A DNA stretch of 40,082 nucleotides from positions 1 to 40,082 of the IMG/VR virus record IMGVR_UViG_3300046010_003001; one strand, 5' to 3'. Position 1 is the first letter of the stretch. Every line of letters starts with the position of its first letter. Positions 10,159-16,610 of the stretch are shown here, in pieces. The notes below the pieces were generated by a model. The model was given only the letters and a program-made list of their open reading frames with translations, was not told where the DNA came from and did not search any database. The stretch comes from a virus. The position numbers were made by a program, and so were the translations under genes.

Positions 10159-10183
10159 CTTTAATTTAAAGACTAAATACAGT
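10155..10183 (+). promoter_or_regulatory. Compound promoter: sigma70 box pair overlapping a late-type TAAATA
   Basis: TTGACT (10155-10160), a 17-base spacer and TACAGT (10178-10183) belong to the AAGGCTTGAC promoter family. The TGA at 10156-10158 stops the methyltransferase gene. A TAAATA core at 10174-10179 overlaps the -10 box. The sigma70 prediction gives +1 at 10190, the A of a second in-frame ATG. The late core lies four bases before the first ATG at 10184. Confidence 0.5.
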
Positions 10184-10315
10184 ATGACTATGACACAAGC
10201 AAAGAACACAGCCGCACTTACGCTACTAGCGATTCCGTTAGCAGGCATCATTGCCCATGCGCTATATAAATTAGCACTAGAGGTATGGTGCATTGCATAT
10301 GGTCTTATCTACTAA
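10184..10315 (+). CDS. Small membrane protein (43 aa)
   Basis: ATG at 10184, with a second in-frame ATG at 10190, opens a 43-residue frame after the promoter elements. From about residue 8 it is a long hydrophobic stretch (AALTLLAIPLAGIIAHAL) and then ALEVWCIAYGLIY. One or two membrane helices are likely. No Shine-Dalgarno precedes the start; initiation may be leaderless. The stop overlaps the AAGGAG ribosome site of the next gene, so the two are probably co-expressed. Function is not recognised; size and position would allow a holin-like or other small envelope protein, but nothing specific supports that. Confidence 0.6.
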   Translation: MTMTQAKNTAALTLLAIPLAGIIAHALYKLALEVWCIAYGLIY

Positions 10316-10325
10316 GGAGAGAAGC

Positions 10326-10688
10326 ATGAACAAGTTACTATTAGGTACTATTTTTGCAGGACTGTTTTTAACTGCTAGCCCTGCTAGTGCCCAACACTGG
10401 GATCATCGCAGTGGAGTTGATCACGGTGGACGCCAGCATCCCGGCAGTTACAGAGAAATTCAGTGGCAACGTCATCACCATCATCACCATCACCGCCATC
10501 ATCGTCACGGAAGATTGAACACTACTGAAAAGATTATCATTGGTGCAGTCATCGGCGGCGTAGTAGTCGATGCAATTCACCGTAATCGCACTGTAGAGCC
10601 TGTTGTTGTAACTCCAATCCCTGATTGTTATTATTTGCGTAGGCAAGACAACTTTGGTAATATTTACTACGAGCGTATTTGCCGATAA
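10326..10688 (+). CDS. Exported histidine-rich protein with glycine-zipper segment (120 aa)
   Basis: The start at ATG 10326 is fixed by AAGGAG 8 bases upstream and by the signal peptide that follows: KLLLGTIFAGLFLTASPASA, with cleavage expected after ASA before QHW. A histidine tract (HHHHHHHRHHRHGR) occupies about residues 53-66. A glycine-zipper-like hydrophobic stretch, KIIIGAVIGGVVVDAI, follows. The tail, CYYLRRQDNFGNIYYERIC, has two cysteines that could pair. This would be a periplasmic or envelope protein. Metal binding through the His tract is plausible but unproved. Exported glycine-zipper proteins are common in the bacteria phages infect, so host origin is possible. Confidence 0.75.
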   Translation: MNKLLLGTIFAGLFLTASPASAQHWDHRSGVDHGGRQHPGSYREIQWQRHHHHHHHRHHRHGRLNTTEKIIIGAVIGGVVVDAIHRNRTVEPVVVTPIPDCYYLRRQDNFGNIYYERICR

Positions 10689-10692
10689 TTGA

Positions 10693-11685
10693 ATGAAAGT
10701 ACGTTGTATAGATGCATGGGATAGTATCCATGATCAAGAAGCCTTTGTTCGTGATGTGACAGAAAATCATTATGATCGAATAATTATCTTTGGTCATAGA
10801 GAAATTGAACTACTAGTCCTAAAAAATAATCCCCATTTATTATCATTGCCAATTGAGAGTGTAATTGGTGCGGGAGAATTTATTGTCCCTAGACAATATC
10901 CAGTGACCAGTCACTGGAAAGAATGGTTTTTCATGCAATCATTGTCGCATTGGAAGGCTAATCATAAATTGCCTACTGAATATATTAAGCACGAAAAGAA
11001 ATATCATTTTGTATCAATGAATGATCGAGGTCATGAGCATCGTTGCTACATGATAGATCAATTAGCAAAATACAATTTAATTGAAACTAACGCAGTCTCA
11101 TGGAGAAATCATTTTTATAGCAGTGAGTTTAAGTTTGATTGGCAGTATTTTCAACCTAGAAAAATTATGTTAGATGGCCCTGAGGGTTATGATAAAGATA
11201 GGGCTTGGTTTAACTTACCAAAACAGTATAATCAATCATGCTTTCAATTGATAAGTGAAAGCGCAATGGATGCAACATTCATTACAGAAAAGACTGTGGG
11301 CGCATTGTTTAACTTTATGCCTTTTATTACTATTGGTTCAAAGCATTTTTATAAACAACTCAGAACTTTAGGCATTGTTGATTATGATGAATTGTTTGAC
11401 TATTCATTTGATGAAGTAGATGATAATAATCTACGCACGGATATAGTGATCGAAAATGTCAATAGATTAGTCCAAATGCCTTTACATGAATTAGAACTTT
11501 TAGTAGACTCTATCAAAGATAAATTGATTTACAATTTTCATAGGTCGTGTGAGATTTCTTTATCATATGATAAATGGCATCCATTAGCATTAGAGACAAT
11601 AGACATTTATAATACAACCGGTGAAGTTTATAATCAATCTATAATCAACACTTATGTAACATTGGTGGGGCATTTTAATAAATAA
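10693..11685 (+). CDS. Putative glycosyltransferase-like protein (330 aa)
   Basis: The gene begins four bases after the exported-protein gene. The clearest block is CFQLISESAMDATFITEKTVGALFNFMPFITIGS, followed by FYKQLRTLGI. It resembles the nucleotide-sugar site of fucosyltransferase- and exostosin-like GT-B enzymes, where a Ser-Glu then ITEK(T) precede a 'PFI..G' strand. The N-terminal part (DRIIIFGHREIELLVLK) could be the first Rossmann half. No Shine-Dalgarno of note is seen. It sits in a phage region rich in sugar-related genes. Assignment rests on one motif region, so the general class is moderately sure and the donor and acceptor unknown. Confidence 0.55.
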   Translation: MKVRCIDAWDSIHDQEAFVRDVTENHYDRIIIFGHREIELLVLKNNPHLLSLPIESVIGAGEFIVPRQYPVTSHWKEWFFMQSLSHWKANHKLPTEYIKHEKKYHFVSMNDRGHEHRCYMIDQLAKYNLIETNAVSWRNHFYSSEFKFDWQYFQPRKIMLDGPEGYDKDRAWFNLPKQYNQSCFQLISESAMDATFITEKTVGALFNFMPFITIGSKHFYKQLRTLGIVDYDELFDYSFDEVDDNNLRTDIVIENVNRLVQMPLHELELLVDSIKDKLIYNFHRSCEISLSYDKWHPLALETIDIYNTTGEVYNQSIINTYVTLVGHFNK

Positions 11686-11712
11686 GAATATTGCTGTATG
11701 AAGCAATGAAAA

Positions 11713-12010
11713 ATAAGTCTTGGACCCGGGGGCGGTACCCGGCAGGTCCACCATAGACACATTGTTTAGTTATGGGTTTGGCCCCGGGATTTGCGTATGC
11801 GAGTCGGCAGTGTGTCTATGATGGGCCTGAAATAGGATCGACAGGGCAAAGAGTATCAGAGTGGACAGCACGGCAAGGTAGAAGTCGTTAGGATTGGGGG
11901 AACCCGGTCGAAGAAGCAGAAAACATAATTGCAAATGACAATTATTACACTGAGGAACTACGCCTAGCGGCGTGAGTCTCACGGGGTTGACTACCTTGTA
12001 ACCCAATAGT
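11713..12010 (+). ncRNA. ssrA: Circularly permuted (two-piece) tmRNA gene
   Basis: tmRNA rescues stalled ribosomes by acting as tRNA-Ala and then as a short mRNA. Here the halves are in permuted order. The acceptor half comes first and ends CAGGTCC-A-CCA at 11743-11753, preceded by a T-arm of CCGGG (11726-11730), a 7-base loop GGCGGTA and CCCGG (11738-11742). The coding half starts GGGCCTG at 11823-11829, which pairs over all seven positions with CAGGTCC. The third pair is G-U, the alanine identity element. It then reads GGATCGACAGGG, matching the tmRNA 5' consensus. The tag frame is at 11931-11975, and a GGGTT/AACCC hairpin (11984-12004) closes the coding half. A 10-bp stem, 11752-11761 with 11811-11820, would bring both ends together before the spacer is cut out. 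Outer ends are estimates; I can see only part of helix P2. Alphaproteobacteria have this layout. Confidence 0.93.
11931..11975 (+). other. tmRNA proteolysis-tag reading frame
   Basis: GCA at 11931 is the likely resume codon because GCAAATGAC matches the conserved GCAAAYGAC of tmRNA genes. Translation gives ANDNYYTEELRLAA and then TGA. The start (ANDN) and the Leu-Ala-Ala end are as expected for tags read by ClpXP-type proteases in alphaproteobacteria. Confidence 0.9.
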
Positions 12011-12013
12011 CAG

Positions 12014-12040
12014 AAAAGGCACTTCGGTGCCTTTTCTTTT
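12014..12040 (+). terminator. Rho-independent terminator after tmRNA
   Basis: AAAAGGCAC (12014-12022), a TTCG tetraloop and GTGCCTTTT (12027-12035) form a perfect 9-bp stem, followed by CTTTT. It ends the tmRNA transcript just before the late promoter of the next gene. Confidence 0.92.
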
Positions 12041-12052
12041 GGTTAAACTGAC

Positions 12053-12063
12053 TAAATACTAGA
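12053..12063 (+). promoter_or_regulatory. T4-type late promoter core, leaderless spacing
   Basis: TAAATA at 12053-12058 is followed by CTAGA and then ATG at 12064. In T4 the TATAAATA box spans -13 to -6, so the A of ATG would be +1. No Shine-Dalgarno is present. Confidence 0.65.
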
Positions 12064-12864
12064 ATGAAGAAGTATCGATCCATTTTTATTTCAGACGTTC
12101 ACCTTGGTACTAAAGATAGCCAAACAGGAAAACTTAACAACTTTTTGAAACATAACAGTTGCAATACATTATATTTGGTCGGGGATATCATAGATGGATG
12201 GAAGATACAACAAAATAAATGGCGTTGGAAACAAAGTCACACTAATGTAGTTCGTAGAGTATTAGGTCATGCCAAACGTGGAACTAGAGTGGTATACGTA
12301 GCGGGCAATCACGATGAATTTTTAAGAACAATGATACCCTACAATTTTACTTTTGGTTTGATAGAAATTCATAACCAAATAGAACATGTCGGTGCTGATG
12401 GCAAACACTATCTAGTCATACATGGTGATTTGTTTGATGGCATTACTAGACTAGCGCCTTGGATAGGATTTTTAGGGGACAAAGCGTATGATATCATTTT
12501 ATCGCTTAATAGCAGATTCAATTGGATCCGTCATCGTATGGGTTTTGGGTATTTTAGTATTAGTAAATATCTTAAACACAAAGTAAAAAAAGCGGTTGAT
12601 TTTATATTCCAGTTTGAAAAAAACTTGGCAGCATATTGTAAAAAAAGAGATTACGATGGAGTTATTTGTGGACACATACACCACGCAGAGATCAAAGAGA
12701 TAGACGGCGTTACATATATGAATGATGGTGACTGGGTAGAATCATGTACTGCACTAGTAGAACATCATGATGGTCGTTGGGAAATCGTAACTTGGACTAA
12801 GGAGAAAGATGATGAAAGTAAAGAAGATAGTAAAGAAAATGTATCAAGCAATATTGAACCATGA
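12064..12864 (+). CDS. LpxH-like UDP-2,3-diacylglucosamine pyrophosphatase / metallophosphoesterase
   Basis: The full calcineurin-type metal-site set is present: SDVHLGT (D11, H13), GDIIDGW (D41), GNHDE (N82, H83), VIHGD (H120) and GHIHHAEI near residues 206-213. The pattern and 266-residue length are those of the LpxH-like COG2908 group, which cleaves UDP-2,3-diacylglucosamine to lipid X in lipid A synthesis at the inner membrane face. The C-terminal ~20 residues are a charged tail (KEKDDESKEDSKEN). It is placed behind a late promoter after the tmRNA terminator. Lipid A change during late infection is one idea; another phosphodiester substrate is possible. Such a gene is unusual in a phage. 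Confidence 0.8.
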   Translation: MKKYRSIFISDVHLGTKDSQTGKLNNFLKHNSCNTLYLVGDIIDGWKIQQNKWRWKQSHTNVVRRVLGHAKRGTRVVYVAGNHDEFLRTMIPYNFTFGLIEIHNQIEHVGADGKHYLVIHGDLFDGITRLAPWIGFLGDKAYDIILSLNSRFNWIRHRMGFGYFSISKYLKHKVKKAVDFIFQFEKNLAAYCKKRDYDGVICGHIHHAEIKEIDGVTYMNDGDWVESCTALVEHHDGRWEIVTWTKEKDDESKEDSKENVSSNIEP

Positions 12865-12943
12865 TGAAGCAAAAGAAAAAGAGTTGTGGCTAAAGGCATT
12901 GAACAAATCATTAAAAAATAAACACACTCAAGTTATTAGATAA
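12812..12943 (+). CDS. Small basic protein overlapping the LpxH-like gene (43 aa)
   Basis: AAGGAG at 12799-12804 stands seven bases before ATG 12812, a better ribosome site than most genes here have. The frame (MKVKKIVKKMYQAILNHDEA, then KEKELWLKALNKSLKNK) runs to TAA at 12941-12943. It overlaps the end of the phosphoesterase gene by 53 bases and the start of the next gene by one base (TAATG). The product is lysine-rich and likely helical. No family is recognised. The ribosome site and the neat overlaps are the grounds for calling it real. Confidence 0.65.
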   Translation: MKVKKIVKKMYQAILNHDEAKEKELWLKALNKSLKNKHTQVIR

Positions 12944-13650
12944 TGTTACAAGATAAAATTACTATTGTGGTTCCTTGCAAAAATGAAGAAAACTATATTC
13001 ACCATTTATTAGAATCATTGCATCAACAAAATGTTGGTAGTACTAGAATTATTATCGCTGATTGTTCTACTGATAACACTAGACAAGTTATCAGAGATAA
13101 CAGTGGTTCATTGAATGTAGAAATCATAGAAGGTGGTCCTGTTTCATTTGCAAAAAACAATGGTGCCCGACTGGTTACTACTCCTTACATCTTATTCATT
13201 GATGCTGATGTTAGGTTCTTTAAAAACACTGTTATTAAAGATGCAGTGAATGAAATTGTATCTAGTAATTTGGATCTTATCGGATTAAACATCAAGTGCT
13301 ATGACAATGATATTAGAGCAATCATAGGCTTCTCTATCTTCAATGTAATAAATCACATATTGAAATATTTTTCTCCGTTTGCAGTTGGGGCGTTCATGCT
13401 TACCCGTAGAGATAAATTTATAGAATTTGGTGGGTTTCCTGAAAAGACTGTTACCTCAGAAGATTATTTCTTGTCAAGGATGTATAGTCCTAAAAAGTTT
13501 AAGATTGTCAATCATTATTTTGGTCAGGACAGTCGTAGATTCAAGAAGATGGGCTACTTTGGTATGGCTTCATATCTTGTCAAAAACTTTATTAATCGCA
13601 ACAATAAAGCATACTGGGATAAACTAGACGGATCCAAATATTGGAATTGA
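12943..13650 (+). CDS. Glycosyltransferase family 2
   Basis: A GT-A fold is clear: ITIVVPCKNEENYIHHLLESL at the N-terminus, IIADCSTDNT (residues 37-46), FAKNNGA, and the metal-binding DAD motif in LFIDADV (residues 84-90). SEDYFLSR supplies the usual acidic catalytic pair near residue 170. At 235 residues it is a minimal single-domain enzyme. A mildly hydrophobic stretch, AIIGFSIFNVINHIL, could touch the membrane. It starts on the stop codon of the small gene before it. It would transfer a sugar from a nucleotide donor, perhaps to a phage or host surface glycan; donor and acceptor are unknown. Confidence 0.85.
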   Translation: MLQDKITIVVPCKNEENYIHHLLESLHQQNVGSTRIIIADCSTDNTRQVIRDNSGSLNVEIIEGGPVSFAKNNGARLVTTPYILFIDADVRFFKNTVIKDAVNEIVSSNLDLIGLNIKCYDNDIRAIIGFSIFNVINHILKYFSPFAVGAFMLTRRDKFIEFGGFPEKTVTSEDYFLSRMYSPKKFKIVNHYFGQDSRRFKKMGYFGMASYLVKNFINRNNKAYWDKLDGSKYWN

Positions 13651-13660
13651 AAAATACTCT

Positions 13661-13673
13661 TATAAATACTTTG
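13661..13673 (+). promoter_or_regulatory. T4-type late promoter (perfect TATAAATA), leaderless spacing
   Basis: TATAAATA at 13661-13668 matches the T4 late consensus exactly. It is followed by CTTTG and ATG at 13674, so the predicted +1 is the A of the start codon. It lies just after the stop of the glycosyltransferase gene. Confidence 0.75.
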
Positions 13674-14159
13674 ATGAACCCTGATTATATTGAAATACTG
13701 CCCGACTACAGGGTTGACCTAGACCTACTCTTAGACGAGTATAATATAGTAAAGCAGTTATTATCTGACCGTAGACGCCCAAATAGCCCAGTATTAATTC
13801 AACGTGCATTAAATCTAGTACAGGGTTTTAGACCTAGCGACACACTTGAATCATTACCATATACACTATCTGTAGTCAAACACTTGATGGTATACAATTT
13901 CAACACTGTAACATATAGATGCATTATGCCTGACACATGCTATGGCTGGCACACTGATTTTAGTCAAGTTTGTCTACATATACCATTGATAACAAATGAG
14001 GGTTGCAGATTTGTATATGAAGATCGGGCATTTCACATGCCAGCAAATGGGTCAGTCTATATAGTAAACAATGAAAAACCTCATTCATTCATGAACGGCG
14101 GTCAAGAACCTAGAATTCACATTACATTTGAGAATTTTGGGACAAAACCCCTACGATAA
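13674..14159 (+). CDS. Aspartyl/asparaginyl beta-hydroxylase-like 2OG-Fe(II) oxygenase
   Basis: The double-stranded beta-helix iron site is visible as WHTD (H93, D95), then EKPHSF (H137) and PRIHITFE with R147 for the 2-oxoglutarate carboxylate. The surrounding strands (CLHIPLITNEGCRF, GSVYIVNN) fit the aspartyl/asparaginyl hydroxylase branch. I chose ATG 13674, giving 161 residues, rather than an upstream TTG inside the previous gene, because a perfect late promoter ends five bases before it. Enzymes of this fold hydroxylate amino-acid side chains or small molecules; T4-like phages often carry one of unknown substrate. Late expression suggests a virion-protein or envelope substrate. Confidence 0.8.
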   Translation: MNPDYIEILPDYRVDLDLLLDEYNIVKQLLSDRRRPNSPVLIQRALNLVQGFRPSDTLESLPYTLSVVKHLMVYNFNTVTYRCIMPDTCYGWHTDFSQVCLHIPLITNEGCRFVYEDRAFHMPANGSVYIVNNEKPHSFMNGGQEPRIHITFENFGTKPLR

Positions 14160-14249
14160 AGCCCAAATCACGTAATCTTTTTTACTGGCTCATGCGTTAT
14201 ATTAGTACACAGTCATATTTCATGCTGTGTATTTTATAAAGGAAAAATC

Positions 14250-14483
14250 ATGAAATTAGCAATCGCAACCCTAGTATCACTTTTCGCAGTAACCTCAGCA
14301 TTCGCACAAGCGCCTGCTAAGAAGGAAGAAGCAAAGCCAGCCGCAACTGCACCTGCGGCAGCACCTGCGGCAGCACCAGCAAAGCCTGCTGAAAAGAAGA
14401 CTGAGCCTGCAAAAAGTGAAGCAGCCAAACCTGCTACACCAGCAAAGGCCGAGGATAAAAAAGCCGAAGCTGCTAAGAAGTAA
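14250..14483 (+). CDS. Exported Ala/Lys/Pro-rich protein (77 aa)
   Basis: AAAGGA at 14238-14243 precedes ATG 14250. The N-terminus KLAIATLVSLFAVTSAFAQA is a clear Sec signal peptide with cleavage after AFA. The mature part is almost only Ala, Pro, Lys and Glu (APAAAPAAAPAKPAEKK and similar), with no fixed fold expected. Small periplasmic proteins of this composition are frequent in proteobacteria, so this looks host-like and may have been captured. A role as a spacer or wall/membrane-contacting peptide is conceivable, but no function is known. Confidence 0.75.
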   Translation: MKLAIATLVSLFAVTSAFAQAPAKKEEAKPAATAPAAAPAAAPAKPAEKKTEPAKSEAAKPATPAKAEDKKAEAAKK

Positions 14484-14694
14484 TCCAACACGATTAAGTC
14501 TCTTTCTTAACTCAAATCCAAATTGGATTTATATAGATGATGAGGATATACTCAGCGGATATAGAATACCAAATGGACCAAAAAGAAATAGGGATATTGA
14601 TCATGCAGACGATGATCTTAGTGACTATGTTAAGTTTAGACTTTGGCTAGCAAGACAGTTAGCACTAAGAAAATATGTCGAAAAGTGGGGCTAG
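14416..14694 (+). CDS. Unknown acidic/basic small protein, start uncertain
   Basis: The part that looks protein-like lies downstream of the exported-protein gene: NPNWIYIDDEDILSGYRIP, then RNRDIDHADDDLSDYVKFR and WLARQLALRKYVEKWG. The only in-frame ATG is at 14416, inside the previous gene and overlapping it by 68 bases in another frame. There is no usual start codon between 14484 and the conserved-looking part. Either translation starts at 14416, an unusual codon is used, or the ribosome shifts +1 from the exported-protein frame. The stop TAG lies in the loop of the terminator that follows. No family is recognised. Confidence 0.5.
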   Translation: MKQPNLLHQQRPRIKKPKLLRSNPTRLSLFLNSNPNWIYIDDEDILSGYRIPNGPKRNRDIDHADDDLSDYVKFRLWLARQLALRKYVEKWG

Positions 14695-14707
14695 TCCCCA
14701 CTTTTTT
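14681..14707 (+). terminator. Rho-independent terminator
   Basis: AAAAGTGGGG (14681-14690), loop CTAGT and CCCCACTTTT (14696-14705) make a perfect 10-bp stem with a short T run to 14707. The upstream gene's stop codon is in the loop. Confidence 0.9.
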
Positions 14708-14723
14708 CCTTATGTAGTTCTTA

Positions 14724-14736
14724 GATAAATATATCT
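14724..14736 (+). promoter_or_regulatory. T4-type late promoter core, leaderless spacing
   Basis: GATAAATA at 14724-14731 is followed by TATCT and ATG at 14737, the same five-base spacing as at the other late genes. It sits directly after a strong terminator. Confidence 0.65.
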
Positions 14737-16572
14737 ATGGACATTAAAGAACTCAATTCATTCAAACTATCAGATGCCGTGAAGTTTCACGACAAGTTGA
14801 ACCCTAATCTTTGGATGGGTAGCAGATTAGATCCTGCTGTAAAAAAGCAGTTATTATTGATTGCTGAAGATTTCATTACTGAATTGGGTATTAAAGATTT
14901 AGACGTAGAAGACGTAACCATATCAGGGTCTAATGCGGCTTATACATATACTCCTCATAGTGATTTAGATTTACATATCTTAGTTGATATGGATAAATTC
15001 CCTGCTGATGAAGTTTATCGTGAATTGTTTCAAGCAAAAAAGACATTGTACAATGACACACATGATATCAGTGTTCACGGTGTACCAGTAGAATTATACG
15101 TACAAGACAAGAATCAACCTGTAGTTAGTTTGGGTGAGTATAGTTTATTGAAAGATAAATGGCTCAAGTTTCCAACTAAGCGTAGGGCAAATTTAGATCA
15201 AAATGCTACAAGAGCAAAGTACGAACGATTAAAAGAACTTGTAGAACTTGCATTAAGAACACGTGATTTAGAACGTGTGACTAAAGCACTATCATTGATC
15301 AAGCGTTATAGAAAAGCAGGACTAGACAAAGGCGGAGAGTTTAGTCCAGAGAACTTAGCCTTTAAGGTTATTCGTAAGCAAGGTGGAATTCAAAAACTAT
15401 ATGACTTACGCAATGAATTGCATAGTGAAGAGTTGACCATTGAAGAAATGTATTCTGGCCCCAAGATGAAATTCTTACGTCCTGGCGAGTTAAAAGGGTC
15501 ATACACTGACTACCAATTATTAGGTATGGGTTTTAAAAAGGCACAGAATGGTTCATGGTATATTCCACAAGTTAAGTGGGATAAACTTAGAGCATCAAGT
15601 CAGATCGGTGAAGATGATTTAAACGAAAAATACGCAAAAGAATTTGAAGAGTATGATCCTACATTTAATATAGAGGAAGGTGCAGATAATACGCCTTCGA
15701 TTGGAATTAATATACGTGATGATGGCGATATTCGTTATGCTGATTTAATTGTTGATGGAAAAAAGAAATACGAATCACGAAGAACCAATAGTCTTAATCC
15801 GTATATAGGTAAAACTGTAGGTATCATTAGAACCGGTAAAGGACCTGCAGTTGCGATTGGTCAGGCAACAATAGGCGAACCGATAATAGTTGATGCAGAT
15901 AAATTTGATAAACTACGCAACCAACATTTAGTACCTAAAAATAGTAAATTTGACATTGATAGTGATGGTACAAAATATCTGTATCCAATGATTAATCCCA
16001 TTCGCTGGGACAATGAAAAACCAATAAAGCATAAAGGAATTGTTTCTAGGAAAATTCAAGAGCAAGATGTAGCAGAAGGCATTTTTGACAGATTCAAAAA
16101 ACATTTAACTGCCGACCGCAACGGAATACATTTAACAGCAACTAAAGATGAAAAAAGACTTATAGTAGATGCTATCTACAACGATGAAAGAATAGGTAAC
16201 GCAATATTTCAAGTTCAAGGTAAAAATTTAGTAGCAGCCGGAGTGGGAGTAGCACGTGAATATCAAGGTAAAGGAATTGGCAAAATTATATATGACTGGG
16301 TTAAAGAACTTGGTTATACTTTAAATCGTAGTCCTTATCAAACTGATGCAGGCAAAGGATTTTGGGATAAGCACAAAGGTGTTGAACAAAACGTTTGGGA
16401 AGCATCAGGATATATTCCATCAGCAAAAGAAAAGAACGATCCTCGCTTTAAATCTGCACTAACAGTTGACGTTAAGCCTGATAGTATCAAAAAGAATGCC
16501 AAAGCATTTAGTTGGTTAACATCACGTGCCGGCATACCTCCTGATGCTAGACCCGACGGCAAAATCAAATAA
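14737..16572 (+). CDS. Nucleotidyltransferase - ASCH-like - GNAT acetyltransferase fusion (611 aa)
   Basis: Three domains can be read. At about residues 60-130 is a pol-beta-type nucleotidyltransferase: ISGSNAAYTY, then HSDLDLHILVD gives the GS...DxD site, with VPVELYV as a later acidic strand. At about 325-430, YADLIVDGKKKYESRR, IGKTVGIIRTGKG and AIGQATIGEPI look like an ASCH/PUA-type RNA-binding fold. At about 450-545 a GNAT domain has the acetyl-CoA loop VAREYQGKGIGKIIYDW. Linkers are acidic; one, QEQDVAEGIFDRF, resembles a short peptide seen between domains of other phage proteins. A late promoter abuts the start. The set would suit modification of tRNA or of another RNA or protein, but no substrate is shown. 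The exact fusion is unfamiliar to me. Confidence 0.75.
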   Translation: MDIKELNSFKLSDAVKFHDKLNPNLWMGSRLDPAVKKQLLLIAEDFITELGIKDLDVEDVTISGSNAAYTYTPHSDLDLHILVDMDKFPADEVYRELFQAKKTLYNDTHDISVHGVPVELYVQDKNQPVVSLGEYSLLKDKWLKFPTKRRANLDQNATRAKYERLKELVELALRTRDLERVTKALSLIKRYRKAGLDKGGEFSPENLAFKVIRKQGGIQKLYDLRNELHSEELTIEEMYSGPKMKFLRPGELKGSYTDYQLLGMGFKKAQNGSWYIPQVKWDKLRASSQIGEDDLNEKYAKEFEEYDPTFNIEEGADNTPSIGINIRDDGDIRYADLIVDGKKKYESRRTNSLNPYIGKTVGIIRTGKGPAVAIGQATIGEPIIVDADKFDKLRNQHLVPKNSKFDIDSDGTKYLYPMINPIRWDNEKPIKHKGIVSRKIQEQDVAEGIFDRFKKHLTADRNGIHLTATKDEKRLIVDAIYNDERIGNAIFQVQGKNLVAAGVGVAREYQGKGIGKIIYDWVKELGYTLNRSPYQTDAGKGFWDKHKGVEQNVWEASGYIPSAKEKNDPRFKSALTVDVKPDSIKKNAKAFSWLTSRAGIPPDARPDGKIK

Positions 16573-16575
16573 AGG

Positions 16576-16604
16576 TTGACAACAGGCATTTTTGGGTATA
16601 GAGT
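16576..16604 (+). promoter_or_regulatory. sigma70-type promoter
   Basis: TTGACA (16576-16581), a 17-base spacer and TAGAGT (16599-16604). The predicted +1 is 16611, the A of the next ATG, so a leaderless message is again expected. The -10 box is weak (4 of 6). Confidence 0.45.
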
Positions 16605-16610
16605 TGTCGA

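Noticed and set aside
10368-10797. Minus-strand frames opposite the exported His-rich gene
   Set aside because: Low-complexity Met/Val-rich translations produced by the His tract read backwards.
11690-11707. ATTGCT/AGCAAT hairpin before the tmRNA as a terminator
   Set aside because: Stem of six bases and no T run; it may be a weak structure or processing signal but I cannot support a call.
11726-11753. The acceptor half read as an ordinary tRNA 3' end
   Set aside because: There is no anticodon arm or D-arm in the right place, and the 5' strand of the acceptor stem is found 70 bases downstream at the tmRNA coding half. I saw no convincing complete tRNA in the window.
11770-12006. Minus-strand open frame across the tmRNA
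   Set aside because: It covers the tmRNA halves and has no protein features; the RNA explains the sequence constraint.
14175-14209. Possible sigma70 promoter before the exported Ala/Lys/Pro gene
   Set aside because: TTTACT and TATATT are present but only 11 bases apart; no pair with acceptable spacing was found.
14234-14491. Minus-strand Ala/Gly-rich frame with an apparent hydrophobic profile
   Set aside because: It is the antisense of the Ala/Lys/Pro-rich exported protein, whose own strand has a ribosome site and signal peptide.
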